Source: Halobaculum marinum
Lineage (GTDB): Archaea > Halobacteriota > Halobacteria > Halobacteriales > Haloferacaceae
Assembly (NCBI RefSeq): GCF_029338555.1
Contig: NZ_CP119989.1
Span: 434,001-498,000 of the forward strand
Direction: 5' to 3'
Length of the DNA: 64,000 bases
Below are positions 48,478 to 57,357 of this stretch, piece by piece. Both the position numbers and the translations under genes were made by a program. Numbering within the stretch: position 1 is the first letter of the stretch; each line of letters begins with the position of its first letter. The notes below the pieces were generated by a model that was given only the letters and a program-made list of their open reading frames with translations, searched no databases and was not told where the DNA came from.

Positions 48478-48500
48478 ACCCCCCTGCTTCCGGTGGAACC
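48478..48500 (-). repeat. Solitary ORB-like element 37 kb from the origin
   Basis: Minus strand GGTTCCACCGGAAGCAGGGG then GGT agrees with the ORB at 11141-11162 at 17 of 22 positions, including GTTCCACC, the central GAA, and the G-tract. It lies in the 259-bp gap downstream of pheT and upstream of the universal stress gene. Confidence 0.35.
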
Positions 48501-48623
48501 CCGACTTCGTACTTAGGAGTATCGGGGGTCTCGTCGCCACAGCGCCACGATCTGGCGTCGGCGACCGCGGCGGCACCGTCGCCGCCGGTCGCGCCGAGAG
48601 CGGGCACCCGCCGTGGGGCCGCC

Positions 48624-50429
48624 CTACGCCAGCGCCGACAGCGAGAACTCGAAGGCGGCCACGGGCACCTCCATGTCGCGGTCGACCAGCACCGCGGGGT
48701 GGAGTTCGCCGACGACGCCGACGGACTCGCCGTCGACGACGACCTCGGCGACCCGACCGTCGAGGAAGCTCGGGTGCTCGCTCGCGGGCGTCTCCACGTC
48801 GGCGTCGAAGTCGTCACAGACGGCCTGCAGGCGCGCTTTCGCGTCCTCGTACGTCGCGTCCGTCCGCGCGAGCACGCCCGCCACGCGGTAGTCCTCGGCG
48901 ACGCGGGTGTTCACGTCGTCGTCGCGGTGGGCGACGAAGCCGACCTCCGCGAGGTCCTGCGGGTACGTCCGGTGGGTGTTGTTCTCCAGCACCTGCACCA
49001 GCGAGGGGAGCGCCCACGTCCGCAGTTGGGTGTAGTCCTCGCTGTACGGGCTGGTGATCACGGCGGCCGGCTCCGCCCCGAGCGGCGCGTCCGCCAGGTC
49101 GGCGCCGGGGTCGCGCTCGTCGAGGCGCATCCGGTCGTAGTTCTCCGTCCCCGAGGTCATGTGGAAGTTGAGCATGTCCTCGAAGCCGAGGCCGATGAGG
49201 CTCGTGCGCACCGCCCGTTCCAGCCGCGAGCGCTCGTGGCGCCCGCCGATGGTGCCGATGTCGGGGTACGTCGGCTCCAACTCGTTGAAGCCGTACGCGC
49301 GCCCCACGTCGTCGACCAGATCCAGCGGGTGGAGCACGTCGACGCGGTACGGCGGCACCGTCACGTCGTACACCGTCTCCTCCTCGCCGAGCGAGTAGGC
49401 GGCGTCCATCCCCGAGCGTTCGAACAGGTCGACGACCTCCTCGCGCTCCAACTCCACGCCCAGCATCGTCTCGATGCGGTCGTGGCTGACGGACTTCTCG
49501 TCGGTGTCGAGGTCCGGGCGGAGCAGTTCGGGCCCGTACTCGTCGGGGTACGTCGCGCCGTCCTGGTAGTCCACCTGCACCTCCTCGACCGTCCCGCCGC
49601 GCGCGGAGAGGGCGTAGCAGATGATGACGCACATCTTGTCGATGGTCCACTGGTCGGTGCCGGTCAACTCGATGAACAGGTCCCGGGAGCCGGTGTCGAC
49701 CTCCGTGCGCGAGCCGTTGATGACCGGCGGGAACGAGAACAGCCCCAACTCGTCGTAGATGGCGGGGTAGCGCTCCAGGTCCTCGACCAGGTCCGCGTAC
49801 TTGTCGCCGGTGGGGTGGTCCGTGAGCACCTGCGCGGGCGTCATCTCCGCGTTCGAGTCCAGCGGAACGAACCGGTCGCCGTCGGGTTCGACGCCGCGGT
49901 AGGTGACGGTCTTCTCGGTCGCGCCCAGATCCGAGGAGGCGGCGTTGATGGTGCCCGACGGCTCGGACTCCTCGGTGAGTGCCTGCCCCTTCAGCATCGT
50001 GAGGTCGTGGACACCGATGGCGCCCTTGGCGCGGCCGCGCCCCATCGTCGCGTGGAGCTTCTCCTGCAGTTGGATGAGCGAGTCGAGCCCCGACTCGTCG
50101 AGGTTCACCCCGCGCACGACGGCGCCGGTGACGAACGGGCGCTCGTCGGGCACCGACGGGTCGACCTCGATGGTCCAGTCGGCGTCGTTCGTCTTCGGGA
50201 CGTACACGCCGCGGTCGGCGCCGTACTGGTAGCGCAGCGAGCGCGCGACCCCCTCGACCGACAGGCGGTCGAGCCGGTCCGGTCCGAACTCGAACTGGAG
50301 GAGGCCGTCGTCGGTGTCGCCCTCGTACTCCAGCCCGAGCGCGAACAGGTCCTCCTTGAACTCGTCGTCCGTCTTGTCCTCGCCGGTCAGTCCGCGTAGC
50401 TCGTCCGTGTCGATGTCGACGACTGGCAT
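48624..50429 (-). CDS. pheT: Phenylalanyl-tRNA synthetase beta subunit
   Basis: A 601-residue beta chain of the class II heterotetramer. It is the archaeal/eukaryotic type: it starts MPVVDIDTDELRGLTG (no B1 tRNA-binding domain), has the B3/B4 region (about 110-250) and a B5-like part (RPDLDTDEKSVSHDRIETML, about 285-310), and ends in a domain related to the catalytic core. The length matches archaeal PheT (about 550-600). ATG overlaps the pheS stop by one base (TGATG), and the two are cotranscribed in the order pheS-pheT. Confidence 0.94.
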   Translation of the reverse strand: MPVVDIDTDELRGLTGEDKTDDEFKEDLFALGLEYEGDTDDGLLQFEFGPDRLDRLSVEGVARSLRYQYGADRGVYVPKTNDADWTIEVDPSVPDERPFVTGAVVRGVNLDESGLDSLIQLQEKLHATMGRGRAKGAIGVHDLTMLKGQALTEESEPSGTINAASSDLGATEKTVTYRGVEPDGDRFVPLDSNAEMTPAQVLTDHPTGDKYADLVEDLERYPAIYDELGLFSFPPVINGSRTEVDTGSRDLFIELTGTDQWTIDKMCVIICYALSARGGTVEEVQVDYQDGATYPDEYGPELLRPDLDTDEKSVSHDRIETMLGVELEREEVVDLFERSGMDAAYSLGEEETVYDVTVPPYRVDVLHPLDLVDDVGRAYGFNELEPTYPDIGTIGGRHERSRLERAVRTSLIGLGFEDMLNFHMTSGTENYDRMRLDERDPGADLADAPLGAEPAAVITSPYSEDYTQLRTWALPSLVQVLENNTHRTYPQDLAEVGFVAHRDDDVNTRVAEDYRVAGVLARTDATYEDAKARLQAVCDDFDADVETPASEHPSFLDGRVAEVVVDGESVGVVGELHPAVLVDRDMEVPVAAFEFSLSALA

Positions 50430-51925
50430 CAGTAGGTCACCTCCGCGTTCCGCAGGAACTCAAGGTCGGCCAGCGTGCCGTGCAGGTCGCGGATGTCCTC
50501 CGCGCCGGTCGTGAGCATGGCGAGGCGCTCTAAGGCGAGCCCCCACGCCATCACGTCGCACTCGATGCCCAGCGGTTCGAGCACCTCGTCGCGGAACATC
50601 CCCGAGTTGCCGATCTCGATCTCTTCGCCCGTCTCGGGGTGCTCGCCGAACAGCTCGAAGCTCGGCTCCGTGTAGGGGTTGTAGTGCGGCTTGAACCGGA
50701 TCTCCTCGATGCCGAACTGGCGGTAGAACTCCTCGAACGTCCCCATCAGGTCGCGCACCGACAGGTCCTCGGCCATCACCCACCCTTCGATCTGGTAGAA
50801 CTCCAGCAGGTGGGTCGCGTCGAGCGTGTCGTTGCGGTACGCCTTCTGCACGGAGAAGTAGCGCTGTGGCGGCTCTAAGTCGGCGTCGGCGTACCCCGAG
50901 AGGTAGCGCATCGACAGCGACGTGGTGTGGCCGCGCAGGGCGATGGCGCGCGCGAAGTCCTCCGACCACGGCGAGTGGTAGCCGTCGCCGTCCTCGCCGA
51001 CGCCCTCACGGTGGGCGTGTTCGACGCGGTCGACCAGTCCCTCGGGGATGTCGGCCACCGGCGGCACGTCCAGCGCGAAGCGGTCCCAGTGGGTGCGCGC
51101 CGGGTGGTCCTGCGGCATGAACAGGCAGTCGTTGATCCAGAAGTCGGCGTCGGCGTGCGGGCCGTCCATCTCCTGGAACCCCATCCCCACGAGCACGTCC
51201 TTGACGCGCTCGGCGGCGCTGCGGAGCACGTGTTCGCGGCCACCCTCGACGGCGGGCGCGTCGGCCTCGACGTTGTACTCGGTGAACTCGACGTCTTCCC
51301 ACTCCCCGCTCGTCAGCAGTTCGGGGGTGAGGCGGTCGACGGTCTCGGCGGCCTCGACACCCTCCATCAGGGCGGTGACGCCCTCGTCGGTGAGCGTGAC
51401 CGAGCGGACGGTCGTCTCGTCCAGTTCCACCAGCCCGCGGCTCTCCAGTCGGTCGAGCAGGTCTGCGTCGTCGACGGCCTCGCCGGCGGCGAGCGCGTCG
51501 AGTGCGGCGGCCTCCTCGTCGGCGTCGGGGTCGGCGTCCTCGCTGGCGCTGACCTCGCCGGAGTCGACGACGCCGTACCCCTTGCGGGCGTAGTTGGCGA
51601 GCGCGATGTCGACCTCGGGGCCCTCAAGCCCGCTGGCGCCGATTGCCTCGCCCATCCCGACTTCGCCGCCGGCGTCGCGGGCGGCACGGAACAGGCGGAC
51701 CTCGGGGAGCCCAGCCTCGCGGTACGTCTCGCCTTCGTCGGTGAGCGTCGCCGACTCCTCGACGCGCTCGTCGACGGCGACGAGGCCCTCGTCGCGGAGG
51801 TCGAAGGCCGCCCGGGTGACCGCCTCGGGCTTCAGGTCCGTCTCCTCGGCGAGCTGTTCGATCGGCTTCGCATCGGTCGCGCTGGCGGCCTCCAGCAACG
51901 CGACCTGCGCCTGTGGGAGTCGCAT
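50429..51925 (-). CDS. pheS: Phenylalanyl-tRNA synthetase alpha subunit
   Basis: A 498-residue catalytic alpha chain. The N-terminal about 200 residues are winged-helix DNA-binding-like modules (LPQAQVALLEAA start). The class II core follows: motif 2-like FRPHYNP (KPHYNPYTEPSFELFGEH, about 395-412), motif 3 GLALERLAML (about 467-476). It forms an alpha-beta heterotetramer with PheT. Confidence 0.95.
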   Translation of the reverse strand: MRLPQAQVALLEAASATDAKPIEQLAEETDLKPEAVTRAAFDLRDEGLVAVDERVEESATLTDEGETYREAGLPEVRLFRAARDAGGEVGMGEAIGASGLEGPEVDIALANYARKGYGVVDSGEVSASEDADPDADEEAAALDALAAGEAVDDADLLDRLESRGLVELDETTVRSVTLTDEGVTALMEGVEAAETVDRLTPELLTSGEWEDVEFTEYNVEADAPAVEGGREHVLRSAAERVKDVLVGMGFQEMDGPHADADFWINDCLFMPQDHPARTHWDRFALDVPPVADIPEGLVDRVEHAHREGVGEDGDGYHSPWSEDFARAIALRGHTTSLSMRYLSGYADADLEPPQRYFSVQKAYRNDTLDATHLLEFYQIEGWVMAEDLSVRDLMGTFEEFYRQFGIEEIRFKPHYNPYTEPSFELFGEHPETGEEIEIGNSGMFRDEVLEPLGIECDVMAWGLALERLAMLTTGAEDIRDLHGTLADLEFLRNAEVTY

Positions 51926-52071
51926 TCGATTGTGTGCGTGTCCGTCCGGTCGGTGGTTAGTCGTGTCGTTCCGGCTCGCGGCGGCGCGACCCGTGCCCCC
52001 GCGGCGACGCGTGCGACCTGCTCGCTCCCGGCCCGGTGGTGTTTATCCCCTCACCGTGCGATACTGTTCGT

Positions 52072-52551
52072 ATGGCTACATCCTCCTCCGAGACCCTCAA
52101 ACACGCCGCTATCGGGGCGGTCGTCTCGCTCGTGACGTTCTTCCTGCCGTTCTCGCCGGTGATCGGCGGGGGCGTCGCCGGCTACCTCCACGGCTCCGAC
52201 CGGACGGCGGGGGCGAAGGTCGGCGGGCTCTCGGGCCTGCTCGCGGCGATTCCCGGCGCGGTGCTGGCGACGCTGATCGCGTCGATCTTCGTCATCGTCG
52301 GCCCGGGGCAGCGTTCGGGGCTGCTCGTCGCGTTCGGCGTGTTCTTCGTCGCGCTGCTGATCGCGGCGTTGTACGGCGGTGCTCTCGGCGCCGTCGGCGG
52401 CTTTGTGGGCGCGTACCTCCACGAGGAGTTCGCCGACCCCGACCGCGTCGACCCCGCGGAACTCCGCACGGACGACGACCGCGACGACCGCGACATCCAC
52501 TCGGAGTTGACCGAGTTCGACGAGTCAGTCGACGACACCGCCCGCGCCTGA
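52072..52551 (+). CDS. DUF5518 family membrane protein
   Basis: A 159-residue protein with three or four membrane helices (SLVTFFLPFSPVIGGGVAGY, GLLAAIPGAVLATLIASIF, GVFFVALLIAALYGGALGAV) and an acidic cytoplasmic tail. The Gly-rich GGGVAGYLHG is, from memory, typical of DUF5518 haloarchaeal proteins. ATG 52072, preceded by a TATA-like TTTATCC about 30 bp upstream. Function unknown. Confidence 0.75.
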   Translation: MATSSSETLKHAAIGAVVSLVTFFLPFSPVIGGGVAGYLHGSDRTAGAKVGGLSGLLAAIPGAVLATLIASIFVIVGPGQRSGLLVAFGVFFVALLIAALYGGALGAVGGFVGAYLHEEFADPDRVDPAELRTDDDRDDRDIHSELTEFDESVDDTARA

Positions 52552-52581
52552 CCGCCGCACTCGCCTCCCAGGGTCCCCGCG

Positions 52582-53733
52582 TTACGCCACGTTCTGCTCC
52601 ACCAGTAGCTCCCCGTCAGCGAACCGCTCGCGCGACAGCGGCGACACGTCGACCGACGACGACGCGCCGTCGAGCACCAACTCCGCGACCGCCGTCCCCG
52701 TCGCCGGCGCGTGTTGGAAGCCGTGGCCGGAGAACCCCGCCGCGGTGACGACGCCCGGGACCGACTCCTCGACGATGGCGTGGTGGTCGGGCGTCACCGC
52801 GTACAGTCCGGCCCACCCGCCCGCGAGGAGGCTGTCGGGGCCGAAGTAGTCGGCGAGTTCGCCGACGCGCTCGACGGCCTCGACCGCCCAGTCGGTGTCG
52901 GGCTTCTCGGAGAAGCGGTCGGGGTCGGTCACGACCGGGTCCGCCTCGGCGAAGTGGCCGCCGACGAGCGCGCGCCCGTCGCGCTCGGGGCGGAAGTGCG
53001 CGGTCGTGTCGGCGTCGATGACGAGCGGGTCGGACTCGGGGACGGGCCGTTCCGGTTCGATCACCGCCGTCTGGCGACGGTGGGCGACGATCGGCAGGTC
53101 GTAGCCGGCGCTGTCGGCGAGGTGTGGCGCCCACGCCCCCGCCGCGTTGACTGCGGCGTCGACCGTCAGGACTTCCCCGTCCGCGAGCGCGACCCGGACG
53201 CCGGACTCGCGCGGGTCGAGGCTCGCCACGGGCGTGTTCGTCCGAATCTCGACCCCCGCCTTGCGGGCCGCGGCGGCGTACCCCTGCAGCGCGAGGTGCG
53301 GGTCCGAGAAACTGTCCGTCGGGCAGTACGTCGCGGCGACGAACCTCTCGGGCTGGAGGCCGGGGCACACGGCTGTCATCTCCGCGGGGTCGACGAGCCG
53401 GCTGTCGACGCCGTACTCCTGCTGCATGGCGACCTGGTCGGCGAACGCGTCGGCGGTGGCCTGCTCGCGCGTGCAAAACAGGTAGCCAGTCCGGCGACGG
53501 TCGATGTCGACGCCGAAGCGCTCGGCGAACGCGTCCCAGACGGCGATGGAGGCGACCGACAACTCGACGTTGATCCGGGTGGAGAACTGCCCGCGGATGC
53601 CGCCGAGTGCGCGGTCGGTGCTGCCGGCGCCGAGACTGCCCCGTTCGAGGAGCGTCACATCGGCGCCCCGCGTCGCGAGTTCGTACGCGCTCGCGACGCC
53701 GACGATTCCTCCCCCGACCACGACGACGTTCAT
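52582..53733 (-). CDS. FAD-dependent amino-acid oxidoreductase (DAO family)
   Basis: A 383-residue flavoprotein: Rossmann motif VVGGGIVGVASAYELATRGADV (GxGxxG, residues about 4-11), substrate-side segment, and C-terminal GFSGHGFQHAPATGTAVAEL, the conserved FAD-binding end of the glycine/sarcosine/D-amino acid oxidase family. The exact substrate (sarcosine, glycine or a D-amino acid) cannot be told. ATG 53731-53733. Divergent from the ornithine cyclodeaminase-type gene, 91 bp between the starts, so the two may form an amino-acid catabolic unit. Confidence 0.87.
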   Translation of the reverse strand: MNVVVVGGGIVGVASAYELATRGADVTLLERGSLGAGSTDRALGGIRGQFSTRINVELSVASIAVWDAFAERFGVDIDRRRTGYLFCTREQATADAFADQVAMQQEYGVDSRLVDPAEMTAVCPGLQPERFVAATYCPTDSFSDPHLALQGYAAAARKAGVEIRTNTPVASLDPRESGVRVALADGEVLTVDAAVNAAGAWAPHLADSAGYDLPIVAHRRQTAVIEPERPVPESDPLVIDADTTAHFRPERDGRALVGGHFAEADPVVTDPDRFSEKPDTDWAVEAVERVGELADYFGPDSLLAGGWAGLYAVTPDHHAIVEESVPGVVTAAGFSGHGFQHAPATGTAVAELVLDGASSSVDVSPLSRERFADGELLVEQNVA

Positions 53734-53824
53734 GTCTCGTGGTGTGTGAACGTGGGCAATGGGTGTTGCGGCGATCCACCCCGGGCGCCGCATGACACAA
53801 GTCGGTCGCCCTCGACCACCGCCC

Positions 53825-54811
53825 ATGCACATCTTCGACGACGACGCGGTCGCAGACCTCCTCTCACTCGACGACCTCCTCCCCGTGATCGAGACGGCGT
53901 TCGTGAAGCAGGGACGCGGCGAGGTCGAGCGCCCCGAGCGCCCCCACTTCCCGGTCGGCGAGGGACTCGACGGCCGCGAGGACCCGCCGGGGACCGGCTT
54001 GGCGATGCCCGCGTACGTTCACGGCGACCCGGCGTACGCGACGAAACTCGCGTCGGTGTTCCCCGGCAACGCCGAGACGGCCCGCCCGACGGTGCAGGCG
54101 CAGGTGGTGCTCACCGACGCGGCGAACGGGGCGCCGCTGGCGCTGTTCGCCGGCGAGCGCATCACCAACGCCCGAACGGGCTGTATCGGTGGCCTCGCGG
54201 CTCGACACCTCGCCGCCGGGTCGGGCCCAGTCGACCTGGCGGTGATCGGCGCGGGCCAACAGGCGCGCTGGCAGACCCGCGCGATCGCGGCGGCTCGCGG
54301 CGTCGCCCGCGTTCGCGTCTTCTCGCCGACCCCCGACTCGCGCGAGGAGTGTGCCGCGGACCTCCGCGAGGAGGGGCTCGACGCCGAGGCGGTCGCGTCC
54401 GCGTCGGCGGCCGTCGGCGACGCCGACGTGGTCGTCACCGCGACGACGAGCGAGGCGCCGGTGCTCGACGGCGAGACGCTGGCGGACGGCGCGCTCGTCG
54501 TCGCCGTCGGTGCCTACGAGGCACGGATGTGCGAACTGGACGCGGCCACCTTCGACCGCGCCGCGCGGGTGTTCGCCGACGTGCCCGAGGAAGTCGCGGG
54601 GATCGGCGACATCGTCGACAACGGCGTCGACCCCGAGCGACTCACGCCGCTGTCGGCGGTGTTCGAGGGCGACGCCGGGCGCGGCGACGACGAGGAGGTG
54701 GTCGTCGTCGACAGCGTCGGCTCGGCGGTGTTGGACACGGCGACCGCGAATCACCTGTGGCGCGCCGCGGAGGCGGGTACCGCCGACGCCGGAGTCGAAA
54801 TCGGCTTCTGA
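53825..54811 (+). CDS. Ornithine cyclodeaminase/mu-crystallin family protein
   Basis: A 328-residue NAD(P)-dependent enzyme. The Rossmann motif VIGAGQQARWQTRAIA (about 139-154) is in the family position, preceded by GERITNARTGCIGG. The C-terminus has the acidic VVVVDSVGSAVLDTATANHL. Members include ornithine cyclodeaminase, alanine dehydrogenase (archaeal) and ketimine reductase; alanine dehydrogenase is plausible in a haloarchaeon. Divergent from the FAD-dependent oxidoreductase. Confidence 0.87.
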   Translation: MHIFDDDAVADLLSLDDLLPVIETAFVKQGRGEVERPERPHFPVGEGLDGREDPPGTGLAMPAYVHGDPAYATKLASVFPGNAETARPTVQAQVVLTDAANGAPLALFAGERITNARTGCIGGLAARHLAAGSGPVDLAVIGAGQQARWQTRAIAAARGVARVRVFSPTPDSREECAADLREEGLDAEAVASASAAVGDADVVVTATTSEAPVLDGETLADGALVVAVGAYEARMCELDAATFDRAARVFADVPEEVAGIGDIVDNGVDPERLTPLSAVFEGDAGRGDDEEVVVVDSVGSAVLDTATANHLWRAAEAGTADAGVEIGF

Positions 54812-54877
54812 GCCGGTCGTGCGCGGGTGCCGCCCGGCGGCTCCTCGCCTCTCTGGCGGCGACCCACCTCGCGGCGA

Positions 54878-55027
54878 CTACTCGTCGGACCGCTGCAGTG
54901 AGCTGATCGTCAGCCCGTAGGCGGCACCACAGTCGTCACAGACGGCGACGGTGTTGACTTCGACGTCGCCGCCCCGCGTGAAGTCGGACACCTCCTCGCC
55001 GCATGCGCACTCGAACGCGTACTCCAT
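54878..55027 (-). CDS. Small zinc-ribbon protein (49 aa)
   Basis: A 49-residue product starting MEYAFECACGEEVSDF, then CDDCGAAYGL. CxC plus CxxC make a compact zinc finger of the kind common in haloarchaeal microproteins. It is entirely coding with no stop and a purine-rich start region. It is too short for default gene finders. It converges on the cyclodeaminase gene (66 bp) and lies upstream of the endA 3' end on the same strand. Confidence 0.6.
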   Translation of the reverse strand: MEYAFECACGEEVSDFTRGGDVEVNTVAVCDDCGAAYGLTISSLQRSDE

Positions 55028-55098
55028 CTTACACGTGACTCACTGGTCGTATCAATACATCTTTCGGTCGAACGACGAGTGAGACGCCGGCGCCCCGC

Positions 55099-56154
55099 TC
55101 AGGGCGTGAGCCGTTCGACAGTGAGGTACGCGACCGACTCGGCTCCTGCGAGCGCGAACACCATCGACTTGCGGACGCCGCCGGCGAGGCGCACGTCGAG
55201 GGCGAGGTCCCGCGGGTGGAACCGGTGCTCGGGGGTGACGACGCGAACCAGCCGTTCGGAGTGGGGCAGTTCGGCGACGGACTCGACGGCGTCGTACGTG
55301 CGGAAGTCGGCGCCGAACTTGTAGCCGGTCTTCGGGACGACGCCGGCGTCGCGCAACTCGCGGTAGACGGTGAGTCGGCGGTCGAAGCGGTCGCCCTCGA
55401 CCTCGCGCCCGCGTTCGACGACCGCCGCGGCGTCGAGGTCGACGGCCCCGCGCTCGGCGAGGTCGGCGGCCTCCAGCAGCGACAACTGGAGCGCGTCCAC
55501 GTCGGCGTCGTCGCGGCCCGAGACCGGCTGGCCGTAGAACGCCGACTCGTACAGAGCGGCGGGCGGGCTCCAGCAGACGACGCGGTCGTCGAGCAGGTCC
55601 GCGTCGAGGCCGGTCGGGAGGTCGTAGGCGGTCTGCCCGTCGAAGCCGCCGCCGGCGGAACAGCCGAAGTACGACACCTCGCTCTCCTCGTCGACGACGG
55701 CGAGCGTCACGCCCGCCAGCGCCGTCGCCGCCAACTCCTCGCGCTCGCCGACGACGCGCACGCGGTGGGCGACGGGGCCGCCGGGCTTCTCGCCGCGCTC
55801 GAACACGAGGATGTCGGCGCCGTCCTCGGTGTCGTCGCGGTCGTCGCCGGCGCCGTCGCTCCCGGGCCACCCCTCCCGCGCGGGTGCGAGGTAGAACCCC
55901 CGCTCGCGGAGGTCGGTGTACACGAGGAAGCGCGCGGCGAAGCCGGGTTCGCTCGCGACACTGTCGCGGAAGAACGCCCGGAAGTCCATCCCGGACACCG
56001 ACTCCAGGTCGCCGCGGTACAGGAGGTGCGCCGCCTCGACGCGCGCGAGGGTCACGTCCGCGCCGTCGGCCCGACCGTACCCCCGGGCGTCGTAGAAGCG
56101 CTGACGGGCGTCGCCGTGCGCGCGGACGACGTCGCCGTCGAGTGTCGCGTTCAT
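55099..56154 (-). CDS. endA: tRNA-splicing endonuclease EndA
   Basis: Cuts bulge-helix-bulge introns from pre-tRNA and pre-rRNA. The 351-residue protein is the duplicated, two-repeat form, which works as a homodimer: N-terminal inactive repeat (1-170) and C-terminal catalytic repeat. The catalytic Tyr is in KFGADFRTYDA, His in PHSERLVRVV and Lys in VRKSMVFALA. The start at 56154 precedes the TLDGDVVRAHG start typical of haloarchaeal EndA. No introns were looked for in this window. Upstream is one copy of the interspersed element. Confidence 0.93.
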   Translation of the reverse strand: MNATLDGDVVRAHGDARQRFYDARGYGRADGADVTLARVEAAHLLYRGDLESVSGMDFRAFFRDSVASEPGFAARFLVYTDLRERGFYLAPAREGWPGSDGAGDDRDDTEDGADILVFERGEKPGGPVAHRVRVVGEREELAATALAGVTLAVVDEESEVSYFGCSAGGGFDGQTAYDLPTGLDADLLDDRVVCWSPPAALYESAFYGQPVSGRDDADVDALQLSLLEAADLAERGAVDLDAAAVVERGREVEGDRFDRRLTVYRELRDAGVVPKTGYKFGADFRTYDAVESVAELPHSERLVRVVTPEHRFHPRDLALDVRLAGGVRKSMVFALAGAESVAYLTVERLTP

Positions 56155-56502
56155 ACTGTGTGTCGGGGTTCGGTTCGGGTATAGGGGCTGTGGTCCTGTG
56201 ATTCGCTGTCCACTGCGTTGGTGTCGAGACGACCGTCGCGAACCGCCTGACGACGACCGCGAAAGCCCCCGGGCGGCTCGCGGTCGAGTCCTCGCTGCGC
56301 TCCTCGGCTCGTTCCCTCCGGTCACTCGCCTGCGGTGCTTGCGTCGGAGTCTCCCGCGAGCCGCCCGGCCCCTTTCAGTCCCACCCGGCGGTTCCCTGGC
56401 CGAGTGTTGCCGGCGGCTGGTCGGCGCCGACGCTCTCGGGACACCGCTCACACGAGGCCGCGGCGGGTGTCCGGCGGCAGTCGTCGTCGTCGCCGGCGGA
56501 GG
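56155..56502. other. 348-bp gap with interspersed element copy A
   Basis: No gene. It contains element A (56256-56386) and, left of it, the endA promoter area GGTATAGGGG (56176-56185), a TATA-like site about 25-30 bp upstream of the endA ATG. Confidence 0.5.
56256..56386 (-). repeat. Interspersed stem-loop element, copy A
   Basis: On the minus strand it begins GGGTGGGACTGAAAGGGGCC (56386-56367) and ends GGGGGCTTTCGCGGT. Between them GGGCGGCTCGCGG (56271-56283) and CCGCGAGCCGCCC (56354-56366) form a 13-bp perfect stem, and the interior is variable. Shares both outer motifs with copy B at 60884-60998, but its stem sequence is different. Confidence 0.7.
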
Positions 56503-57279
56503 TCACGGCCCCCGTTCCGGGTCGGCGGGCCGGTCGCGTTCGCACGTCCCGTCCAGACAGCGCACCCCAGTCGCCGTCTCGAAGCGTGGGAGGCCGCAGG
56601 CACACTCGCCGGCGAACACGCCCGCCGGGACCGAGAACGCCGTCTCGCAGTCGGGGTAACCGTCGCAGCCGAGGAACGCCCGCCCGCGGTGCTCTCTGAC
56701 GCGCAGGTCGCGCCCGCAGTCCGGGCAGTCGAAGCGGCGGTCCAGCACCTCGCGGACGGCGTCCGTCAGCGAGTCGCACGCGTAGTCGACGCACAGGTCG
56801 AGCGACTCGCCGCGCTCGACGGTCATCGTCGGGAGGCCGCAGTCGTCGCAGGTGGCGTCGTCGTGGACCGTCGCGCCCGACGGCAGACCGTACGAGTCGC
56901 CGCAGCCGAGACACACCACGTCGCCGCCGGTGCGCACGAGCGCCGCCCCGCAGTCGGGAGCGGGACACTCGCCGACCGGGACCCCGGCGTCGCTGACGGG
57001 GAACTCCACGACCTGGCCGTCGTCGTGCGAGCGGACCGAGAGGGTGCGCCCGGCGTCGTGGGCGGTGACGGCGAAGCCGTCGCCGTCCGCCTCGACGGTC
57101 AACGAGTCCGCGCGGGTGAGCCACGCGACCGGTTGGTAGCCCGACCGGTCGTGGACGAGCAGCGTGCGGTCGGGTTTGGCGAGGGCGACGACCCGGCCGC
57201 GCTGGGTCCGCTCGTCGCCGGTGGTCGTCTCGAAACGCGTCGTGCAGTCGCCCGCGAGGAGGGTACAGGTCGCTGGCAT
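56503..57279 (-). CDS. Zinc-ribbon protein with NucS-like and topoisomerase-type zinc fingers
   Basis: A 258-residue protein. The N-terminal about 110 residues look like the DUF91/NucS N-terminal beta domain (TRFETTTGDERTQRGR, LLVHDRSGYQPVAWL). The rest is three or four Cys-rich modules: CPAPDCGA and CLGCGDS (about 107-130), CDDCG with later CDSLTD, CPDCGRDLRVREHRGRAFLG with CDGYPDC (the topoisomerase C4 pattern, about 187-225), and CACGLPRF. The intact endonuclease domain of NucS is absent. A nucleic-acid-binding role is likely; the substrate is unknown. Confidence 0.75.
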   Translation of the reverse strand: MPATCTLLAGDCTTRFETTTGDERTQRGRVVALAKPDRTLLVHDRSGYQPVAWLTRADSLTVEADGDGFAVTAHDAGRTLSVRSHDDGQVVEFPVSDAGVPVGECPAPDCGAALVRTGGDVVCLGCGDSYGLPSGATVHDDATCDDCGLPTMTVERGESLDLCVDYACDSLTDAVREVLDRRFDCPDCGRDLRVREHRGRAFLGCDGYPDCETAFSVPAGVFAGECACGLPRFETATGVRCLDGTCERDRPADPERGP

Positions 57280-57357
57280 GGGGTGGGTGGTGCCGGTCTC
57301 CTACTTGGAGTCTCGCGTGGCCGGAACGCCCATCCCGCCGGGGGGAAATCGTCCGGT

